From Aeromonas popoffii (GTDB lineage: Bacteria > Pseudomonadota > Gammaproteobacteria > Enterobacterales > Aeromonadaceae): a DNA stretch of 64,000 bases. The stretch spans positions 24,657-88,656 of the forward strand of contig NZ_CDBI01000070.1 in assembly GCF_000820025.1 (NCBI RefSeq). Reading direction: 5' to 3'. A program made the position numbers and the translations under genes. Each line of letters begins with the position of its first letter. Position 1 is the first letter of the stretch. The notes under the pieces are model-generated. The model was not told where the DNA came from. It made no database searches and saw nothing but the letters and a program-made list of their open reading frames with translations. Of the stretch, positions 7,241 through 18,060 are shown one piece after another.

Positions 7241-9090
7241 TCCACACCCAGGTTGAGCGGCACGATGGCAAGGACGTCTGGTTCCGCTTTAGCCTGAGCC
7301 AGCTGCCGGCAGCCCACTGGAAGCTCCACTTCTGCCTGGCGCGTCACATAGATCCCGCCTCCCTCGAGGGCGCCAGACTGGAACGCCAGAGCGGCAGCTA
7401 CAAGGTGCTGATCCCGGCGGAGGGGCAACGGGAGCTGCGTTTTTGCTGTCGCAACACCCCCATCAAGAAGCTCTCCGACATGCCACGCGGCTTCTTCCTG
7501 AGCCTGCCCGAGGCCAGCACAGGCCCCCAGCTGATGCCGGTGGTGCTGGCCGATGAGGATCTTGGCCTGCCGCCAAGCGGGCCCAACACCCCGGACCTGC
7601 CCAAGGTCGAGCCCCTCGCTGGCATAGTGCCCCAGCCGGATCAGCGGGTGCTGCTGGAGGGCAACTTCCGGCTGGCAGAGCGGGCCCATGTCAGCGGGCC
7701 CGGGTCGCTTACCACCCTGCTGGACCATTTCAACGAGCTGACCGGGCTCGCGCTGGAACAGGATCATGATGGGGAGATCCGGCTACTCGAGGAGCCCCTG
7801 GCTACCGAGGCCTATCGCCTCACCATCACGCAGGAAGGGGTGACCATAGCCGCAGCTGGCGAGGCTGGCTGGCGCCACGGTCTGGTGAGCCTGGCACAGT
7901 GGTATCTGCAACATGGGGAGAGCCTGCCCTGCATCGAGCTGGTCGATGCCCCCCGCTTTGGTTTTCGCGGTATCTTCCTCGACTGTGCCCGCCACTTTCA
8001 CACCCTGGCCACCCTCAAGCGCCTGCTCAAGCTGATGAGCCTCTACAAGTTCAACCGCTTCCACTGGCACCTGACCGATGACGAGGGGTGGCGGCTCGAG
8101 ATCAGGGCCTTCCCGCAGTTGACCGAGCTAGCCGCCTGGCGCGGCCACGACCTGCCTGTGGGGCCCCAGCTCAGCGGCGGCCCCGAGCCCTATGGCGGCT
8201 ACTACACCCAGAGCGAGGTGAAGGAGCTGGTGAGCTATGCCAGTGAGCTCGGCATCACCGTCATTCCCGAGATCGACATTCCGGGTCACTGCCACGCCGC
8301 CATCAAGGCGCTGCCGGAGCTGCTAGTGGAAGAGGCTGATCGCTCCCGCTACCGCTCGGTGCAATATTTCGATGACAACGTGCTCAACCCCGCCCTGCCC
8401 GGCACCTACCGTTTTCTGGAAGCGGTGCTGGACGAGGTGTGCGAGCTATTCCCCGATCCGCAGATCCACATGGGGGGTGACGAAGTGCCGACCGGGGTCT
8501 GGACCGGCAGCCCGGCCTGCCAGCAGCTGATGCAACAAGAGGGGTATCAGGATTGCCGTGAGCTGCAGGGCCACCTGCTGCGCCACTGCCAGCAATATCT
8601 GGCGGGCAAGGGCAAGCGGATGCTGGGCTGGGAGGAGATATTGCACGGCGACAAGGTGAGCCGGGATGCCACCATCTTTGCCTGGACCAGCTTCCAGGCA
8701 GGGCTGGATGCCGCTGCGGCGGGGTATCCCGTGGTGATGGCGCCCGCCCAGCACCTCTATCTGGATCTGGCCTGGAACCAGGACATTCATGAACCCGGCC
8801 TCTACTGGGCGGGTACCCTCAATCTGGAGCAGGTCTATGCTTGCGATCCTGCGCCAGCCGATTTCCATGCCAACGATAACATCCTCGGGGTGCTGAGCCC
8901 CTTATGGTCGGAACTGGTGACCTCTCGTGACCGCCTCGACTATATGATGTTCCCGCGCATGCTGGCCACGGCCGAGGTGGCCTGGAGCGATCCCGCCCAC
9001 AAGGACTGGGATCACTTCGCCGCCCGCCTGCCGGGTCAGCTGCAGATCCTCGACCAGCTACAGGTGGGTTACCGAGAGCCACAGAAGTAG
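7225..9090 (+). CDS. Beta-N-acetylhexosaminidase, GH20
   Basis: 621-residue GH20 enzyme without an obvious signal peptide, consistent with cytoplasmic cleavage of imported oligosaccharides. There is an N-terminal carbohydrate-binding-like and GH20b region (to about residue 240). The catalytic barrel begins at FGFRGIFLDCARHFH and includes FHWHLTDDEGW and the catalytic pair D419-E420 in HMGGDEVPTG. It releases terminal GlcNAc from chitooligosaccharides by substrate-assisted catalysis, a family property. The start ATG 7225 follows GAGG. It is the last gene of the operon, followed by a strong terminator. The chitobiose phosphorylase and phosphomannomutase genes that follow in Vibrio are absent here. 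Confidence 0.93.
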   Translation: MSAPLIHTQVERHDGKDVWFRFSLSQLPAAHWKLHFCLARHIDPASLEGARLERQSGSYKVLIPAEGQRELRFCCRNTPIKKLSDMPRGFFLSLPEASTGPQLMPVVLADEDLGLPPSGPNTPDLPKVEPLAGIVPQPDQRVLLEGNFRLAERAHVSGPGSLTTLLDHFNELTGLALEQDHDGEIRLLEEPLATEAYRLTITQEGVTIAAAGEAGWRHGLVSLAQWYLQHGESLPCIELVDAPRFGFRGIFLDCARHFHTLATLKRLLKLMSLYKFNRFHWHLTDDEGWRLEIRAFPQLTELAAWRGHDLPVGPQLSGGPEPYGGYYTQSEVKELVSYASELGITVIPEIDIPGHCHAAIKALPELLVEEADRSRYRSVQYFDDNVLNPALPGTYRFLEAVLDEVCELFPDPQIHMGGDEVPTGVWTGSPACQQLMQQEGYQDCRELQGHLLRHCQQYLAGKGKRMLGWEEILHGDKVSRDATIFAWTSFQAGLDAAAAGYPVVMAPAQHLYLDLAWNQDIHEPGLYWAGTLNLEQVYACDPAPADFHANDNILGVLSPLWSELVTSRDRLDYMMFPRMLATAEVAWSDPAHKDWDHFAARLPGQLQILDQLQVGYREPQK

Positions 9091-9106
9091 TATTACCTTC
9101 CTATCT

Positions 9107-9130
9107 GGCGACCTTTCGGTCGCCTTTTTT
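9107..9130 (+). terminator. Rho-independent terminator of the chitooligosaccharide operon
   Basis: Stem GGCGACC / GGTCGCC with a TTTC loop followed by TTTTTT, 17 bases after the GH20 stop. Confidence 0.85.
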
Positions 9131-9303
9131 ACCATCCACCAACAAAAAACCAACTTACCCCTACCATTCATCCACCATTGTTGGCAAAATTCAGCCCCTA
9201 ATGAAGCCAATCTGGCACACCCTGGCAAGCACCTGCAACCACACCCAGATCTGCCACAATAACAACGACAAAACTATCAACAAGAACATCGGAGCGTATT
9301 CCT

Positions 9304-10857
9304 ATGGCCCGCAGAGACGCCCATACCCTGGACAGCGAAGTGGAGTTTCCTGCCGACGAACAACTGGTTTCCACCACGGATCTGCGCGGGGTGATCACCT
9401 ATGCCAACCCCGCCTTCTGCCGCATCGCTGGCTACCCCGTTGAAGAACTGGTCGGCCACAACCACAACCTGGTGCGACACCCCGACATGCCCAAGGCCGC
9501 TTTTGCCGATCTGTGGGCTCGCCTCAAGGAGGGCAAGCCCTGGCGCGGCATGGTGAAGAACCGCTGCAAGGATGGCCGTTACTACTGGGTCGACGCCTAT
9601 GTGACCCCCATCTACGAGGGGGGCATAGTCAGCGGTTACCAGTCGGTACGCTGCAAACCGGAACCCCAGCTCAAGCGAGTCGCTAACCAGACCTATCAGG
9701 CTCTGCTCAAGGCGGAGCGCGGCTCGACCAACAGCCTTCCCTCCTTCAGCCACGTACGCCTGCCGGTGCTGGGCCTGCTGTTGCTCGGCTTGCTCGGCTG
9801 GGCCTTTGTCAGCAAGGGCGCTATGGCAGCCCTGCTGATGCTGCTGCCCCTGCTGCTCATAGGTGGCGCTTACTGGCGCGAGCTCTTTGCGCTGCCGCTC
9901 TATCTGCAGCAGCTCGGCCGCGAATACGACAGCCTGACCCGGCTGGTTTACTCGGGCGACGGCCCCGGCGCCATCGCCGACTTTCACATCAAGATGCTGC
10001 AGGCCCGCATCCGTACCGTGCTGGGCCGGGTCAACGATGCAACCCACCCCCTGCAGACCCTGGCCACCAACCTGAAACAGGCGTCCCATCAGGCCTGCCT
10101 CGACATCAACGAGCAGAATGCCCAGACCCAGCAGATGGCTGCCGCCATGACCCAGATGGCCAGCACGGCCCACGAGATCGCCCACAACATTCAGGACTCC
10201 AACGGTCAGGTCAACGAGGCTCGCAGCCGCTGCGAACACACCAACCAACAGCTGAGCCAGACAGAACAACGCATCGAGCAGCTCGCCAAACAGGCGGAGC
10301 TGGCGTTCAACTCGGCGGTGGAGCTGGCCAGCGAATCGGAGCGGATCGGCAGCGTGATGGGCGAGATCCAGGGCATAGCCGACCAGACCAACCTGCTGGC
10401 CCTCAACGCAGCCATCGAGGCAGCGCGGGCCGGTGAGCAGGGCCGCGGCTTTGCTGTGGTGGCCGACGAGGTGCGCACCCTGTCGACTCGCACCCACAAG
10501 GCAACCGAGCAGATCCAGGGCAGCATACATCAGATCCTGCACACTCTGGGACGCTGGAAGGGGATGATGCAGGAGAACCTGCAACAGACCCGGGAGTGCG
10601 CCGAGATGACCCGCCAGGGCGCCAGCAGCCTGCTCTCTGTGCTGGAAGAGATAGAGCTGGTCACGGAACACTCCACCCAGATAGCCGCCGCTGCCGAGCA
10701 GCAGCAGGCGGTGGTAGAGGAGATCAGCCGCAACATCAACCAGATCTCCCAATACTCCCACGCCAACAGCCAGAAGATGCAGGAGGTCGACAACTCGAGT
10801 CAGGAGCTACTGGAGCGAGCCAGGCAGCTCAAGGGGCTCAGCCAGACCTTTGGTTGA
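9304..10857 (+). CDS. Methyl-accepting chemotaxis protein with N-terminal PAS domain (Aer-like)
   Basis: 517-residue energy or redox taxis receptor. A cytoplasmic PAS domain spans about residues 15-115 ([21 protein letters not shown], then [15 protein letters not shown]), as in Aer proteins that bind FAD. Two closely spaced hydrophobic helices (about 150-190) form a membrane hairpin with no periplasmic domain. The signalling domain follows, with the hairpin tip [20 protein letters not shown] and [10 protein letters not shown]. The start ATG 9304 has GGAG at 9291-9294. It is a single gene with terminators on both sides. The ligand is not evident; FAD binding is inferred from the family. Confidence 0.9.
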   Translation: MARRDAHTLDSEVEFPADEQLVSTTDLRGVITYANPAFCRIAGYPVEELVGHNHNLVRHPDMPKAAFADLWARLKEGKPWRGMVKNRCKDGRYYWVDAYVTPIYEGGIVSGYQSVRCKPEPQLKRVANQTYQALLKAERGSTNSLPSFSHVRLPVLGLLLLGLLGWAFVSKGAMAALLMLLPLLLIGGAYWRELFALPLYLQQLGREYDSLTRLVYSGDGPGAIADFHIKMLQARIRTVLGRVNDATHPLQTLATNLKQASHQACLDINEQNAQTQQMAAAMTQMASTAHEIAHNIQDSNGQVNEARSRCEHTNQQLSQTEQRIEQLAKQAELAFNSAVELASESERIGSVMGEIQGIADQTNLLALNAAIEAARAGEQGRGFAVVADEVRTLSTRTHKATEQIQGSIHQILHTLGRWKGMMQENLQQTRECAEMTRQGASSLLSVLEEIELVTEHSTQIAAAAEQQQAVVEEISRNINQISQYSHANSQKMQEVDNSSQELLERARQLKGLSQTFG

Positions 10858-10873
10858 AGCGGTTGTCACCGCC

Positions 10874-10909
10874 ACAACAGAAGCGCCACAATGGCGCTTC
10901 TGTTGTTTC
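10874..10909 (+). terminator. Rho-independent terminator after the chemoreceptor
   Basis: A 15-base-pair stem (ACAACAGAAGCGCCA / TGGCGCTTCTGTTGT) with a three-base loop and a short T tract. Confidence 0.85.
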
Positions 10910-10925
10910 TGATGAGTCATGACCG

Positions 10926-11282
10926 ATGAGAATGGAGCCAGCCCCTGCCCCACTGAACAAAGTCGCCCGCATCGAGGCGATCCTCACCCTGATCCCGGCT
11001 GGCAAGGTGGTCAGCTATGGTCAGGTGGCAGATCTGGCGGGACTACCCGGTCGGGCCCGGCTGGTAGGCAAGGTGCTGCGGGAAACGGACAAGGTGCTGC
11101 CCTGGCATCGCGTGCTAGGTGCAGGCGGCACCATTTCACTGCCAAAAGGGTCGACAGGCTTTGCGCTGCAGACGGGGCGATTGCAGCAAGAGGGGGTGCC
11201 CGTGATCGGCGGGCGGGTAAAGATGCGGGAGTGGCAATGGCAGCCCGACCTGGCCGAGCTGCTATTCCTCATTCCCTTTTAA
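10926..11282 (+). CDS. Alkyltransferase-like (Atl) DNA-binding protein of the MGMT family
   Basis: 118-residue single-domain member of the O6-alkylguanine-DNA alkyltransferase family. The alkyl-accepting cysteine of the PCHRV motif is replaced by tryptophan (PWHRV, W60), the hallmark of Atl proteins. These bind O6-alkylguanine without repairing it and hand the lesion to nucleotide excision repair. The helix-turn-helix region (VSYGQVADLAGLPGRARLVG) is intact. The start is uncertain: ATG 10926 and ATG 10932 are both possible and the ribosome-binding site is weak. It stands alone between a terminator and a convergent gene. Confidence 0.85.
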   Translation: MRMEPAPAPLNKVARIEAILTLIPAGKVVSYGQVADLAGLPGRARLVGKVLRETDKVLPWHRVLGAGGTISLPKGSTGFALQTGRLQQEGVPVIGGRVKMREWQWQPDLAELLFLIPF

Positions 11283-11355
11283 ACCGGGGCGTAACGGCTT
11301 CTCATGACCCTCTTCTGAGCCAAAAAGCGGCCATGACTTATTGCCTCCAGGTACA

Positions 11356-11523
11356 TCACAGCGAGAGAGGAGCCAGGATCTCGTCGCTGCGCACCTGCAC
11401 AGGTATGGTTTCATACTCCCGTTGCAGCAACACCAGCAGACTCTGCCTGTCCACCTCCAGCACATAGGCAGTCCCTTCCCGGGTCAGACAGGTCATTCCC
11501 GGCCGGATCTCGTTAATCTCCAT
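11356..11523 (-). CDS. Small conserved-looking hypothetical protein (55 residues)
   Basis: It begins MEINEIRPGMTCLT behind a perfect GGAGG (complement of 11529-11533) with five-base spacing, which is why I chose this start over the longer frame from 11550. The protein is short, mixed beta-like, and ends LAPLSL. I do not recognise a family. It lies downstream of topA on the same strand, beyond the topA terminator, so it probably has its own promoter. Confidence 0.6.
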   Translation of the reverse strand: MEINEIRPGMTCLTREGTAYVLEVDRQSLLVLLQREYETIPVQVRSDEILAPLSL

Positions 11524-11585
11524 CACAACCTCCGTGTACAGCGCTGTCATCCTTGCAGCCGTTTCAGTATACCGTCATCTCCCAA

Positions 11586-11610
11586 CAAAAAGGCCCCAGC
11601 AAGGGGGCCT
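11586..11610 (-). terminator. topA terminator
   Basis: Read on the minus strand, AGGCCCC-CTTGC-TGGGGCCT is followed by TTTTT, just beyond the topA stop. Confidence 0.85.
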
Positions 11611-11638
11611 CTTTCATCATAGTGTGAACTACACGCCA

Positions 11639-14260
11639 TCAGGCCTTCTTCGATTTGGCCAGGCTCTCCTGCCACTTGCCGTTGTCGTAGTGCGCCGTCC
11701 AGCCCGTTGCCTTGCCGTTGACCTCTGTCATCACGTACTGCTCCTTGGTCTTGCGACTAAAGCGAACGATGGAGGCATTACCGTCAGGATCTGACGCCGG
11801 GGCGTCAGCCAGGTACTGGTGCTTGGGCGAGAGGCGATCTTTGAAGCGCTTGAGCTCTTCCACCAGGGGCGCACGGGTCTCGCGGGATTTCGGGAAGTTG
11901 CTGGCGGCGAGGAACAGGCCGGCCGCCCCGTCACGCAGCACAAAGTGTGCATCGGACTGGGTGCACTTGAGCTCGGGCAGCGGCACCGGATCTTCCTTCG
12001 GTGGCGCTATATCACCGTTTTTCAGGATCTTGCGGGTGTTCTTGCAGGTCTCACTGGTGCAGCCCATGTACTTGCCGAAGCGGCCGTTCTTGAGCTGCAT
12101 CTCGGATCCGCAGCGATCGCACTCTATGCTCGGCCCTTCGTAGCCCTTGAGCTTGAACTGGCCCTTCTCGATCTCGTAACCGTCGCAATCCGGGTTGCGG
12201 CCACAGACGTGCAACTTGCGGCTGTCGTCGATGATGTAGGCGTCCATGGCGGTGCCGCAGACACCGCAGCGGTGCTTGGCGCGCAGCGCCTCGGTTTCGG
12301 CTTCGTCACCGTCGGTGGCGGAGACAAATTCGTCGGCGGAAACCAAGTTGATGGTTTTCTTGCAGCGCTCTTTCGGCGGCAGGGCATAGCCGGAACAGCC
12401 GAGGAACACGCCGGTGGTGGCAGTACGAATCCCCATCTTGCGACCGCAATCCGGACAGTCGATGTCGGTCAGCACCATCTGGTTGGCACGCATGCCCCCC
12501 TCTTCCGCGCCCCGATCCGCTTTTGCCAGCTCCTGGGTAAACTCTTCGTAGAAGGCGTCCAGCACTTTCTTCCACTCCAGGCTGCCTTCGGCGATGCCAT
12601 CGAGCTTGTCTTCCATCTTGGCGGTGAACTCGTAATTCATCAGCTCGACGAAGTTTTCCACCAGACGGTCGGTGACGATCTCGCCCATCTTCTCGGCGAA
12701 GAAACGGCGGCTCTCGACCCGCACATAACCGCGATCAACGATGGTGGAGATGATGGAGGCGTAGGTAGACGGACGGCCGATACCGCGTTTTTCCAATTCG
12801 CGTACCAGGGCCGCTTCGGTGAAGCGCGCGGGCGGCTTGGTGAAGTGCTGGCGCGGATCCAGCTTGATCAGTTTGAGCAACTCGCCCACGGTCACCGCCG
12901 GCAGCTGGCTGTCTTCGCCCTTGCGACCCATGGGCGGCAGCGCCTTGGTCCAACCGGCGAAGCGCAGAGTACGGCCACGGGCCTTGAGTTCGAACTCGCC
13001 CGCCTTGACGGTCAGGGTGGAGGAGTCGTACTGGGCCGGGGTCATCTGGCAGGCCACAAACTGGCGCCAGATGAGATCATACAGACGCATGGCATCCGGC
13101 TCCATCCCTTCCAGCAGCTCGGCCGTGACCAGCACGCTGGAGGGACGGATCGCCTCGTGGGCCTCCTGGGCGCCAGCCTTGGAGCCATAGAGATTCGGCT
13201 CGTTCGGCAGATAGGTGGCACCATACTGCTCGCCGATATATTCACGCACCGCTTCAACCGCCTCTTTGCTGAGGTTGGTGGAGTCGGTACGCATATAGGT
13301 GATGTAACCCGCTTCATAGAGACGCTGAGCCATCATCATGGTCTTCTTCACCCCGAAGCTCAGACGGGTAGAGGCCGCCTGCTGCAGGGTGGAGGTGATG
13401 AAGGGCGCGGAGGGCTTGGAACCGGTCGGCTTGTCTTCCCGATTCACTACCTTGTAGTCGACCCCTTCCAGGGCAGCCACGGCGGCAAAGGTCTCGGCCT
13501 GGGTGACCGGCTTGAAGTCGGCGCCGTTACGGCTGACCACTTCCATGCGCAGGGAGGCATGTTCACCGGTCAGCAGGTCGGCGTTGAGATCCCAGAACTC
13601 CACCGGCACGAACGCCTTGATCTCGCGCTCTTTATCGACGATGAGGCGCACCGCAACAGACTGCACCCGACCGGCGGAGAGGCCGCGAGCCAGCTTCTTC
13701 CACAGCAGCGGGGAAACCATGTAGCCCACCACCCGATCGAGGAAACGGCGGGCCTGCTGGGCGTTGACACGGTGAATGTTCAGCTCGGATGGCTGGGCAA
13801 ACGCCTCCTGAATCGCGGTCTTGGTGATCTCGTTGAACACCACCCGCTTGTAGCGGCTGTCGTCACCACCGATGATCTCGCGCAAGTGCCAGGCGATCGC
13901 CTCTCCCTCTCTATCCAAGTCGGTTGCGAGATAGATGGTGTCGGCCTTGGCGGCCAGACTTTGCAATTCACTGACCACTTTCTCTTTGCCGGGCAAAATC
14001 TGGTAGTTGGCCTGCCAGCCTGCGGCCGGATTGATCCCCATCCGTGAGAACAGGGCATTGCGATCCTTGGCAGCCTTCTCTGATTCGCTCAGCTTGATGC
14101 CGCGAATGACAGGTTTTTTGGGCTCGTTGCTGGCGCTGCCACTGGTGGGCAGATCGCGAACATGACCGACGCTGGATTTCACCACGTAGTCCTTGCCCAA
14201 ATATTTGTTGATGGTCTTGGCCTTGGCCGGAGACTCCACTATGACCAGTGATTTGCCCAT
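11639..14260 (-). CDS. topA: DNA topoisomerase I
   Basis: 873-residue type IA topoisomerase that relaxes negative supercoils. It shows the Toprim domain start [17 protein letters not shown], the acidic motif [15 protein letters not shown], the active-site tyrosine region [11 protein letters not shown] and GRPSTYASI. Three C4 zinc ribbons near the C terminus follow (CPDCGRKMG..., CGVCGTAMD..., CDRCGSEMQ...), as in the E. coli enzyme. The frame is open 40 codons further upstream, but homology clearly places the start at ATG 14260. About 360 bases of AT-rich sequence separate it from divergent astB. Confidence 0.97.
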   Translation of the reverse strand: MGKSLVIVESPAKAKTINKYLGKDYVVKSSVGHVRDLPTSGSASNEPKKPVIRGIKLSESEKAAKDRNALFSRMGINPAAGWQANYQILPGKEKVVSELQSLAAKADTIYLATDLDREGEAIAWHLREIIGGDDSRYKRVVFNEITKTAIQEAFAQPSELNIHRVNAQQARRFLDRVVGYMVSPLLWKKLARGLSAGRVQSVAVRLIVDKEREIKAFVPVEFWDLNADLLTGEHASLRMEVVSRNGADFKPVTQAETFAAVAALEGVDYKVVNREDKPTGSKPSAPFITSTLQQAASTRLSFGVKKTMMMAQRLYEAGYITYMRTDSTNLSKEAVEAVREYIGEQYGATYLPNEPNLYGSKAGAQEAHEAIRPSSVLVTAELLEGMEPDAMRLYDLIWRQFVACQMTPAQYDSSTLTVKAGEFELKARGRTLRFAGWTKALPPMGRKGEDSQLPAVTVGELLKLIKLDPRQHFTKPPARFTEAALVRELEKRGIGRPSTYASIISTIVDRGYVRVESRRFFAEKMGEIVTDRLVENFVELMNYEFTAKMEDKLDGIAEGSLEWKKVLDAFYEEFTQELAKADRGAEEGGMRANQMVLTDIDCPDCGRKMGIRTATTGVFLGCSGYALPPKERCKKTINLVSADEFVSATDGDEAETEALRAKHRCGVCGTAMDAYIIDDSRKLHVCGRNPDCDGYEIEKGQFKLKGYEGPSIECDRCGSEMQLKNGRFGKYMGCTSETCKNTRKILKNGDIAPPKEDPVPLPELKCTQSDAHFVLRDGAAGLFLAASNFPKSRETRAPLVEELKRFKDRLSPKHQYLADAPASDPDGNASIVRFSRKTKEQYVMTEVNGKATGWTAHYDNGKWQESLAKSKKA

Positions 14261-14523
14261 GCTGTAACTATTATCCTCATTGCACCCGACGGGGTTGGTG
14301 TGCGGTTTTGTGGGGCTGTATAAGAGATTTGACGCGAAAAAGCAATCTTGTGAGCAAATTAGCTCACCCTCTCGAACCACCTGACCTCTTTATTTATTAA
14401 TGCGAAGCCGAGCCGCGGGAAGCAACCGCTTTTTTATTTTTATGCTATATCCACCCCCTTTTTATATTTGAAATGACATAACCAACCGCTCTTGTAACAT
14501 AACAAACCACTTTGGTTATCAGC

Positions 14524-14553
14524 TTGTTACAAAAGACAAAATCTCATTATAAT
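14524..14553 (+). promoter_or_regulatory. Probable sigma-70 promoter of astB
   Basis: TTGTTA (14524-14529) and a perfect TATAAT (14548-14553) with an 18-base spacer, about 70 bases before the astB start. The surrounding 14380-14530 stretch is very AT-rich. Confidence 0.5.
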
Positions 14554-14621
14554 GGCTGAATCCCGCAGCTTTGTGCGCGGAAGGTACCGCTACCCATATA
14601 AAAATCGAAAGGATGTACTCA

Positions 14622-15959
14622 ATGAAGCACTTCGAGGTCAACTTCGACGGACTGGTCGGCCCGACCCACAATTATGCCGGCTTGTCCTATGGCAACGTCG
14701 CCTCCCAGAGCAACGCCAAGGAGGCGTCCAATCCGAAGGAAGCGGCCAAGCAGGGGTTGCGCAAGATGAAAGCGCTGACCGAGCTTGGCATGACCCAGGG
14801 GGTGCTGGCACCGCAGGAGCGGCCGGATCTGGCCACCCTGCGCCGCCTCGGCTTCACCGGCAGCGATGCCAGCGTGCTGGCCCAGGCCGCCAAACAGGCT
14901 CCCGCCGTGCTGGCTGCCTGTTATTCAGCCTCCAGCATGTGGACCGCCAACGCCGCCACCGTCTCCCCGAGTGCCGATACCCAGGATGGCCGCATTCACT
15001 TCACCCCCGCCAACCTGACCAACAAGTTCCACCGTTCCCTCGAACCCGAGGTGACAGGTCGCATACTGCGCGCCGTGTTCAACAACGATCGTCACTTCTA
15101 TCACCACCAGCATCTGCCGGAGAACGACCACTTCGGTGACGAGGGCGCCGCCAACCACACCCGCTTGTGTCGTGCCTACGGCGAGTCCGGGGTCGAACTG
15201 TTCGTCTATGGCCGCAGTGCCTTCGACGTCTCCCTGCCCGCCCCCAAACGCTACCCGGCCCGCCAGACCCTGGAGGCCAGCCAGGCCATCGCCCGTCTGC
15301 ACGGTTTGAGTGAAGAGAGCGCCGTCTTCATCCAGCAAAATCCGGATGTGATCGATCAGGGGGTGTTCCACAACGACGTGATCGCGGTGGGCAACCAGAA
15401 CGTGCTCTTCTTCCACCAGCAGGCCTTTCTCAACACGGCGTCAGCGCTGGCCGAGGTGCGCACCAAGTTCGGCGAGGGCGAATTGCACTTCATCGAGGTG
15501 CCGACCAATGAGGTATCGCTGCAGGATGCGGTGAAATCCTATCTGTTCAACACTCAGATCCTCACCCTGCCGTCCGGCGAGATGGCCATCATCGCCCCCA
15601 CCGAGTGTCGTGACAATCCGGCCGTATCGGCCTACCTCGGCCAACTCCTCGCCCAGGGCACCCCCATCAAACAGGTGCACTACATGGACGTGAAACAGAG
15701 CATGCGCAACGGTGGCGGCCCTGCCTGCCTGCGGCTGCGGGTCGCCATGAACGATCTGGAACTGGCGGCGGTCAACCCGGCCTGCCTCATCAACGACAGC
15801 CAGTTCGCCCGGTTGGATCAGTGGGTGGATCGCCACTACCGCGACAGTCTGGCGCTGGACGATCTGCGCGACCCGGCGCTGGTGCAGGAGTCCCGCACCG
15901 CCCTGGACGAACTGACCCAGATCCTCAAACTCGGCTCCGTCTACCCCTTCCAGCGCTGA
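14622..15959 (+). CDS. astB: N-succinylarginine dihydrolase
   Basis: 445-residue enzyme of the arginine succinyltransferase pathway. It hydrolyses N2-succinylarginine to succinylornithine, CO2 and ammonia (E. coli AstB has 447 residues). The N-terminal signature is [18 protein letters not shown]. The C-terminal [12 protein letters not shown] carries the catalytic cysteine of the guanidine-modifying superfamily. The start ATG 14622 has AAGGA at 14609-14613. The other ast genes are not adjacent; the gene is flanked by its own promoter and terminator, so here it is monocistronic. Confidence 0.96.
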   Translation: MKHFEVNFDGLVGPTHNYAGLSYGNVASQSNAKEASNPKEAAKQGLRKMKALTELGMTQGVLAPQERPDLATLRRLGFTGSDASVLAQAAKQAPAVLAACYSASSMWTANAATVSPSADTQDGRIHFTPANLTNKFHRSLEPEVTGRILRAVFNNDRHFYHHQHLPENDHFGDEGAANHTRLCRAYGESGVELFVYGRSAFDVSLPAPKRYPARQTLEASQAIARLHGLSEESAVFIQQNPDVIDQGVFHNDVIAVGNQNVLFFHQQAFLNTASALAEVRTKFGEGELHFIEVPTNEVSLQDAVKSYLFNTQILTLPSGEMAIIAPTECRDNPAVSAYLGQLLAQGTPIKQVHYMDVKQSMRNGGGPACLRLRVAMNDLELAAVNPACLINDSQFARLDQWVDRHYRDSLALDDLRDPALVQESRTALDELTQILKLGSVYPFQR

Positions 15960-15972
15960 ATCGCTGGATAGC

Positions 15973-15999
15973 AAAAGCCGGGCAAATGCCCGGCTTTTT
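15973..15999. terminator. Bidirectional terminator between astB and sohB
   Basis: AGCCGGGCA-AA-TGCCCGGCT stem (15976-15995) flanked by A4 on the left and T4 on the right. It can serve both convergent genes. Confidence 0.85.
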
Positions 16000-16023
16000 C
16001 ATGCCAGTGGTGCAAGCGAGACC

Positions 16024-17031
16024 TCAGCGCCAGGGGCTCTGCTGCCACAGCCGGCCGAGGCTCGACTCCAGCGCCAGGGCCGCCTGCTGTCCCAGTTTCT
16101 GGGTCAGGCTCTTTGGCTTGCGATAGCTGATGCCGACCACCTTGTGATGGCTGGCCTGGGACAGCAGGTAGTCGTCACTGGTGCAGAGAGTATCCACCAG
16201 CCCCAGCCCCTTGGCCTGGCTCGCCAGCCAGTGCTCTCCCGTGGTGACACTGTCTATGTCGAGGTTGGGTCTGTGCTCGGCCACGAACGCCTTGAACCGC
16301 TCGTGGATGGCGCCCAGCTCCTCACGAAACTTCTCCCGCCCCAGATCGTCGTTCTCACCGAACATTGTGATGGTGCGCTTGTACTGGCCAGCGGTGTGCA
16401 TCTCGAATTCAATGTCGTGCTTTTTCAATAGCTTGTTGAAGTTCGGCAGCTGGGCTATCACCCCGATGGAGCCGACGATGGCAAAGGGCGCCGCCAGGAT
16501 CTGATCTGCCACGCAGGCCATCATGTAACCGCCGCTCGCCGCCACCTTGTCGATGGCCACGGTGAGTTTGATCCCCTTGTCGCGCAGTCGCTGCAGCTGG
16601 GATGCGGCCAAGCCATAGCCATGCACCACACCGCCACCGGATTCAAGGCGCAGTAGCACCTCGTCACCAGACTGGGCGACCCCTATCACGGCACTCACCT
16701 CTTCCCGCAGGGAAGCCACCTCTTTGGCGTCCATGCTGCCGTTAAAATCGAGTACAAACAGCCGGCTGCGCTCGTCTTCGGTCCTGGCACGGGCCTTGTG
16801 TTCGGCCTTGCGATCCTTCTCCAGCAACTTGCGTCCGGCCTTGCCGGCCAGCGCCGCCTGCAACTGGTAGCGCCCCTGCTCCAGCTCGCTGGAGAGATCG
16901 GTCACCACCAGCTCCCCCTTGCGGGATTTCGGCTGACGGCTGCTGATCACCATCAAAATGACGGCCGCGATAGCCAGCAGTAAGGTGAGGGTCTTGGCCA
17001 GAAACAGCCCATATTCGGTCAAAAATGCCAC
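16024..17031 (-). CDS. sohB: SohB-type inner-membrane serine protease (S49)
   Basis: 335-residue peptidase of the SppA/SohB family. One N-terminal membrane anchor (about residues 10-30) is followed by a charged linker and the S49 domain. The probable nucleophile is the serine in VAASGGYMMA, and the lysine of AGQYKR is the general base by comparison with single-domain SppA. Length is close to E. coli SohB (349). It faces yciK divergently, as is common in related bacteria where topA-sohB-yciK genes cluster. Confidence 0.93.
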   Translation of the reverse strand: MAFLTEYGLFLAKTLTLLLAIAAVILMVISSRQPKSRKGELVVTDLSSELEQGRYQLQAALAGKAGRKLLEKDRKAEHKARARTEDERSRLFVLDFNGSMDAKEVASLREEVSAVIGVAQSGDEVLLRLESGGGVVHGYGLAASQLQRLRDKGIKLTVAIDKVAASGGYMMACVADQILAAPFAIVGSIGVIAQLPNFNKLLKKHDIEFEMHTAGQYKRTITMFGENDDLGREKFREELGAIHERFKAFVAEHRPNLDIDSVTTGEHWLASQAKGLGLVDTLCTSDDYLLSQASHHKVVGISYRKPKSLTQKLGQQAALALESSLGRLWQQSPWR

Positions 17032-17263
17032 TTGATGCTCCGCTCAATGTTCGAGTTTTTCACATTCTAGGGAGTTTGCCGGGCTCGCGCAAAAACTCTG
17101 CGACAGTGGCTCAAAAAACACACTCTTTAATCACAACCCCTCTATTTTCTTCACATTTTTGCCGTCTCATACTGGTCAAATGCCGTGCGGGGTCAGTACA
17201 CTGGCTCTTCTATATACCGCGATACCGCGCGCATCTGCCACGAACGTGTTAACAGGAGTTGTC

Positions 17264-18019
17264 ATGCTCGATTATCAGGCCCCCCGGGATCTGCTCAAGC
17301 ACAAGGTCATTCTGGTCACAGGTGCCGGTGACGGCATAGGCCGCGAAGCCGCTATCACCTATGCCGCCCACGGCGCCACCGTGATCCTGCTCGGCCGCAC
17401 CAGCGCCAAACTTGAAGCTGTTTATGACCAGATTGAGGCCGCCGGTTATCCGCTGCCCGCCATAGTGCCGGTGGACTTGAAAGGCGCCACCGCCGCCCAC
17501 TACCGTGGCATGGCCGAGACCTTCGAGCAGCAGTTTGGCCGCCTCGACGGTGTATTGTTCAACGCCGGCCTGCTTGGCACCCTCTCCCCCTTCGAACACA
17601 TCCAGGAGAAGGAGTGGGACGAGGTGATGCAGGTCAACGTCAAATCCGAGTTCCTGCTGACCCAGGCGCTGCTGCCGCTGATCCGCCAGACCGCCAAGGC
17701 GCACGGTGAGGCCTCCATCGTTTACACCTCCTCCAGCGTGGGCCGCAAGGGCCGCGCCTACTGGGGCACCTACGCCATCTCCAAGTTCGCCATCGAAGGC
17801 ATGATGGAAGTGCTGGCCGACGAGCTGGAAAACACGGCGGTGCGGGTCAACACCCTCAACCCGGGCGGTACCCGCACCAAGATGCGTGCCAGCGCCTTCC
17901 CGGCAGAGGATCCCCAGCAGCTCAAGACGCCGGCCGATCTCATGCCGCTCTATCTCTATCTGATGGGGGCCGACAGCCGTGGCAAAACCGGCCAGACCTT
18001 TGTGGCCCAGCCCAAATAA
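17264..18019 (+). CDS. yciK: YciK-family short-chain oxidoreductase
   Basis: 251-residue NAD(P)-dependent short-chain dehydrogenase/reductase. The Rossmann motif is TGAGDGIG near residues 19-26, NAG is the structural motif, the catalytic serine lies in YTSSSVG and the YxxxK pair in YAISK. The start ATG 17264 follows AGGAG at 17254-17258 with good spacing; the longer open frame upstream is not needed. The substrate of YciK proteins is not established. It stands opposite sohB. Confidence 0.92.
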   Translation: MLDYQAPRDLLKHKVILVTGAGDGIGREAAITYAAHGATVILLGRTSAKLEAVYDQIEAAGYPLPAIVPVDLKGATAAHYRGMAETFEQQFGRLDGVLFNAGLLGTLSPFEHIQEKEWDEVMQVNVKSEFLLTQALLPLIRQTAKAHGEASIVYTSSSVGRKGRAYWGTYAISKFAIEGMMEVLADELENTAVRVNTLNPGGTRTKMRASAFPAEDPQQLKTPADLMPLYLYLMGADSRGKTGQTFVAQPK

Positions 18020-18060
18020 ATCAACAAAATAACCGGAACCCTGCGCCACATGGGGTTAAA

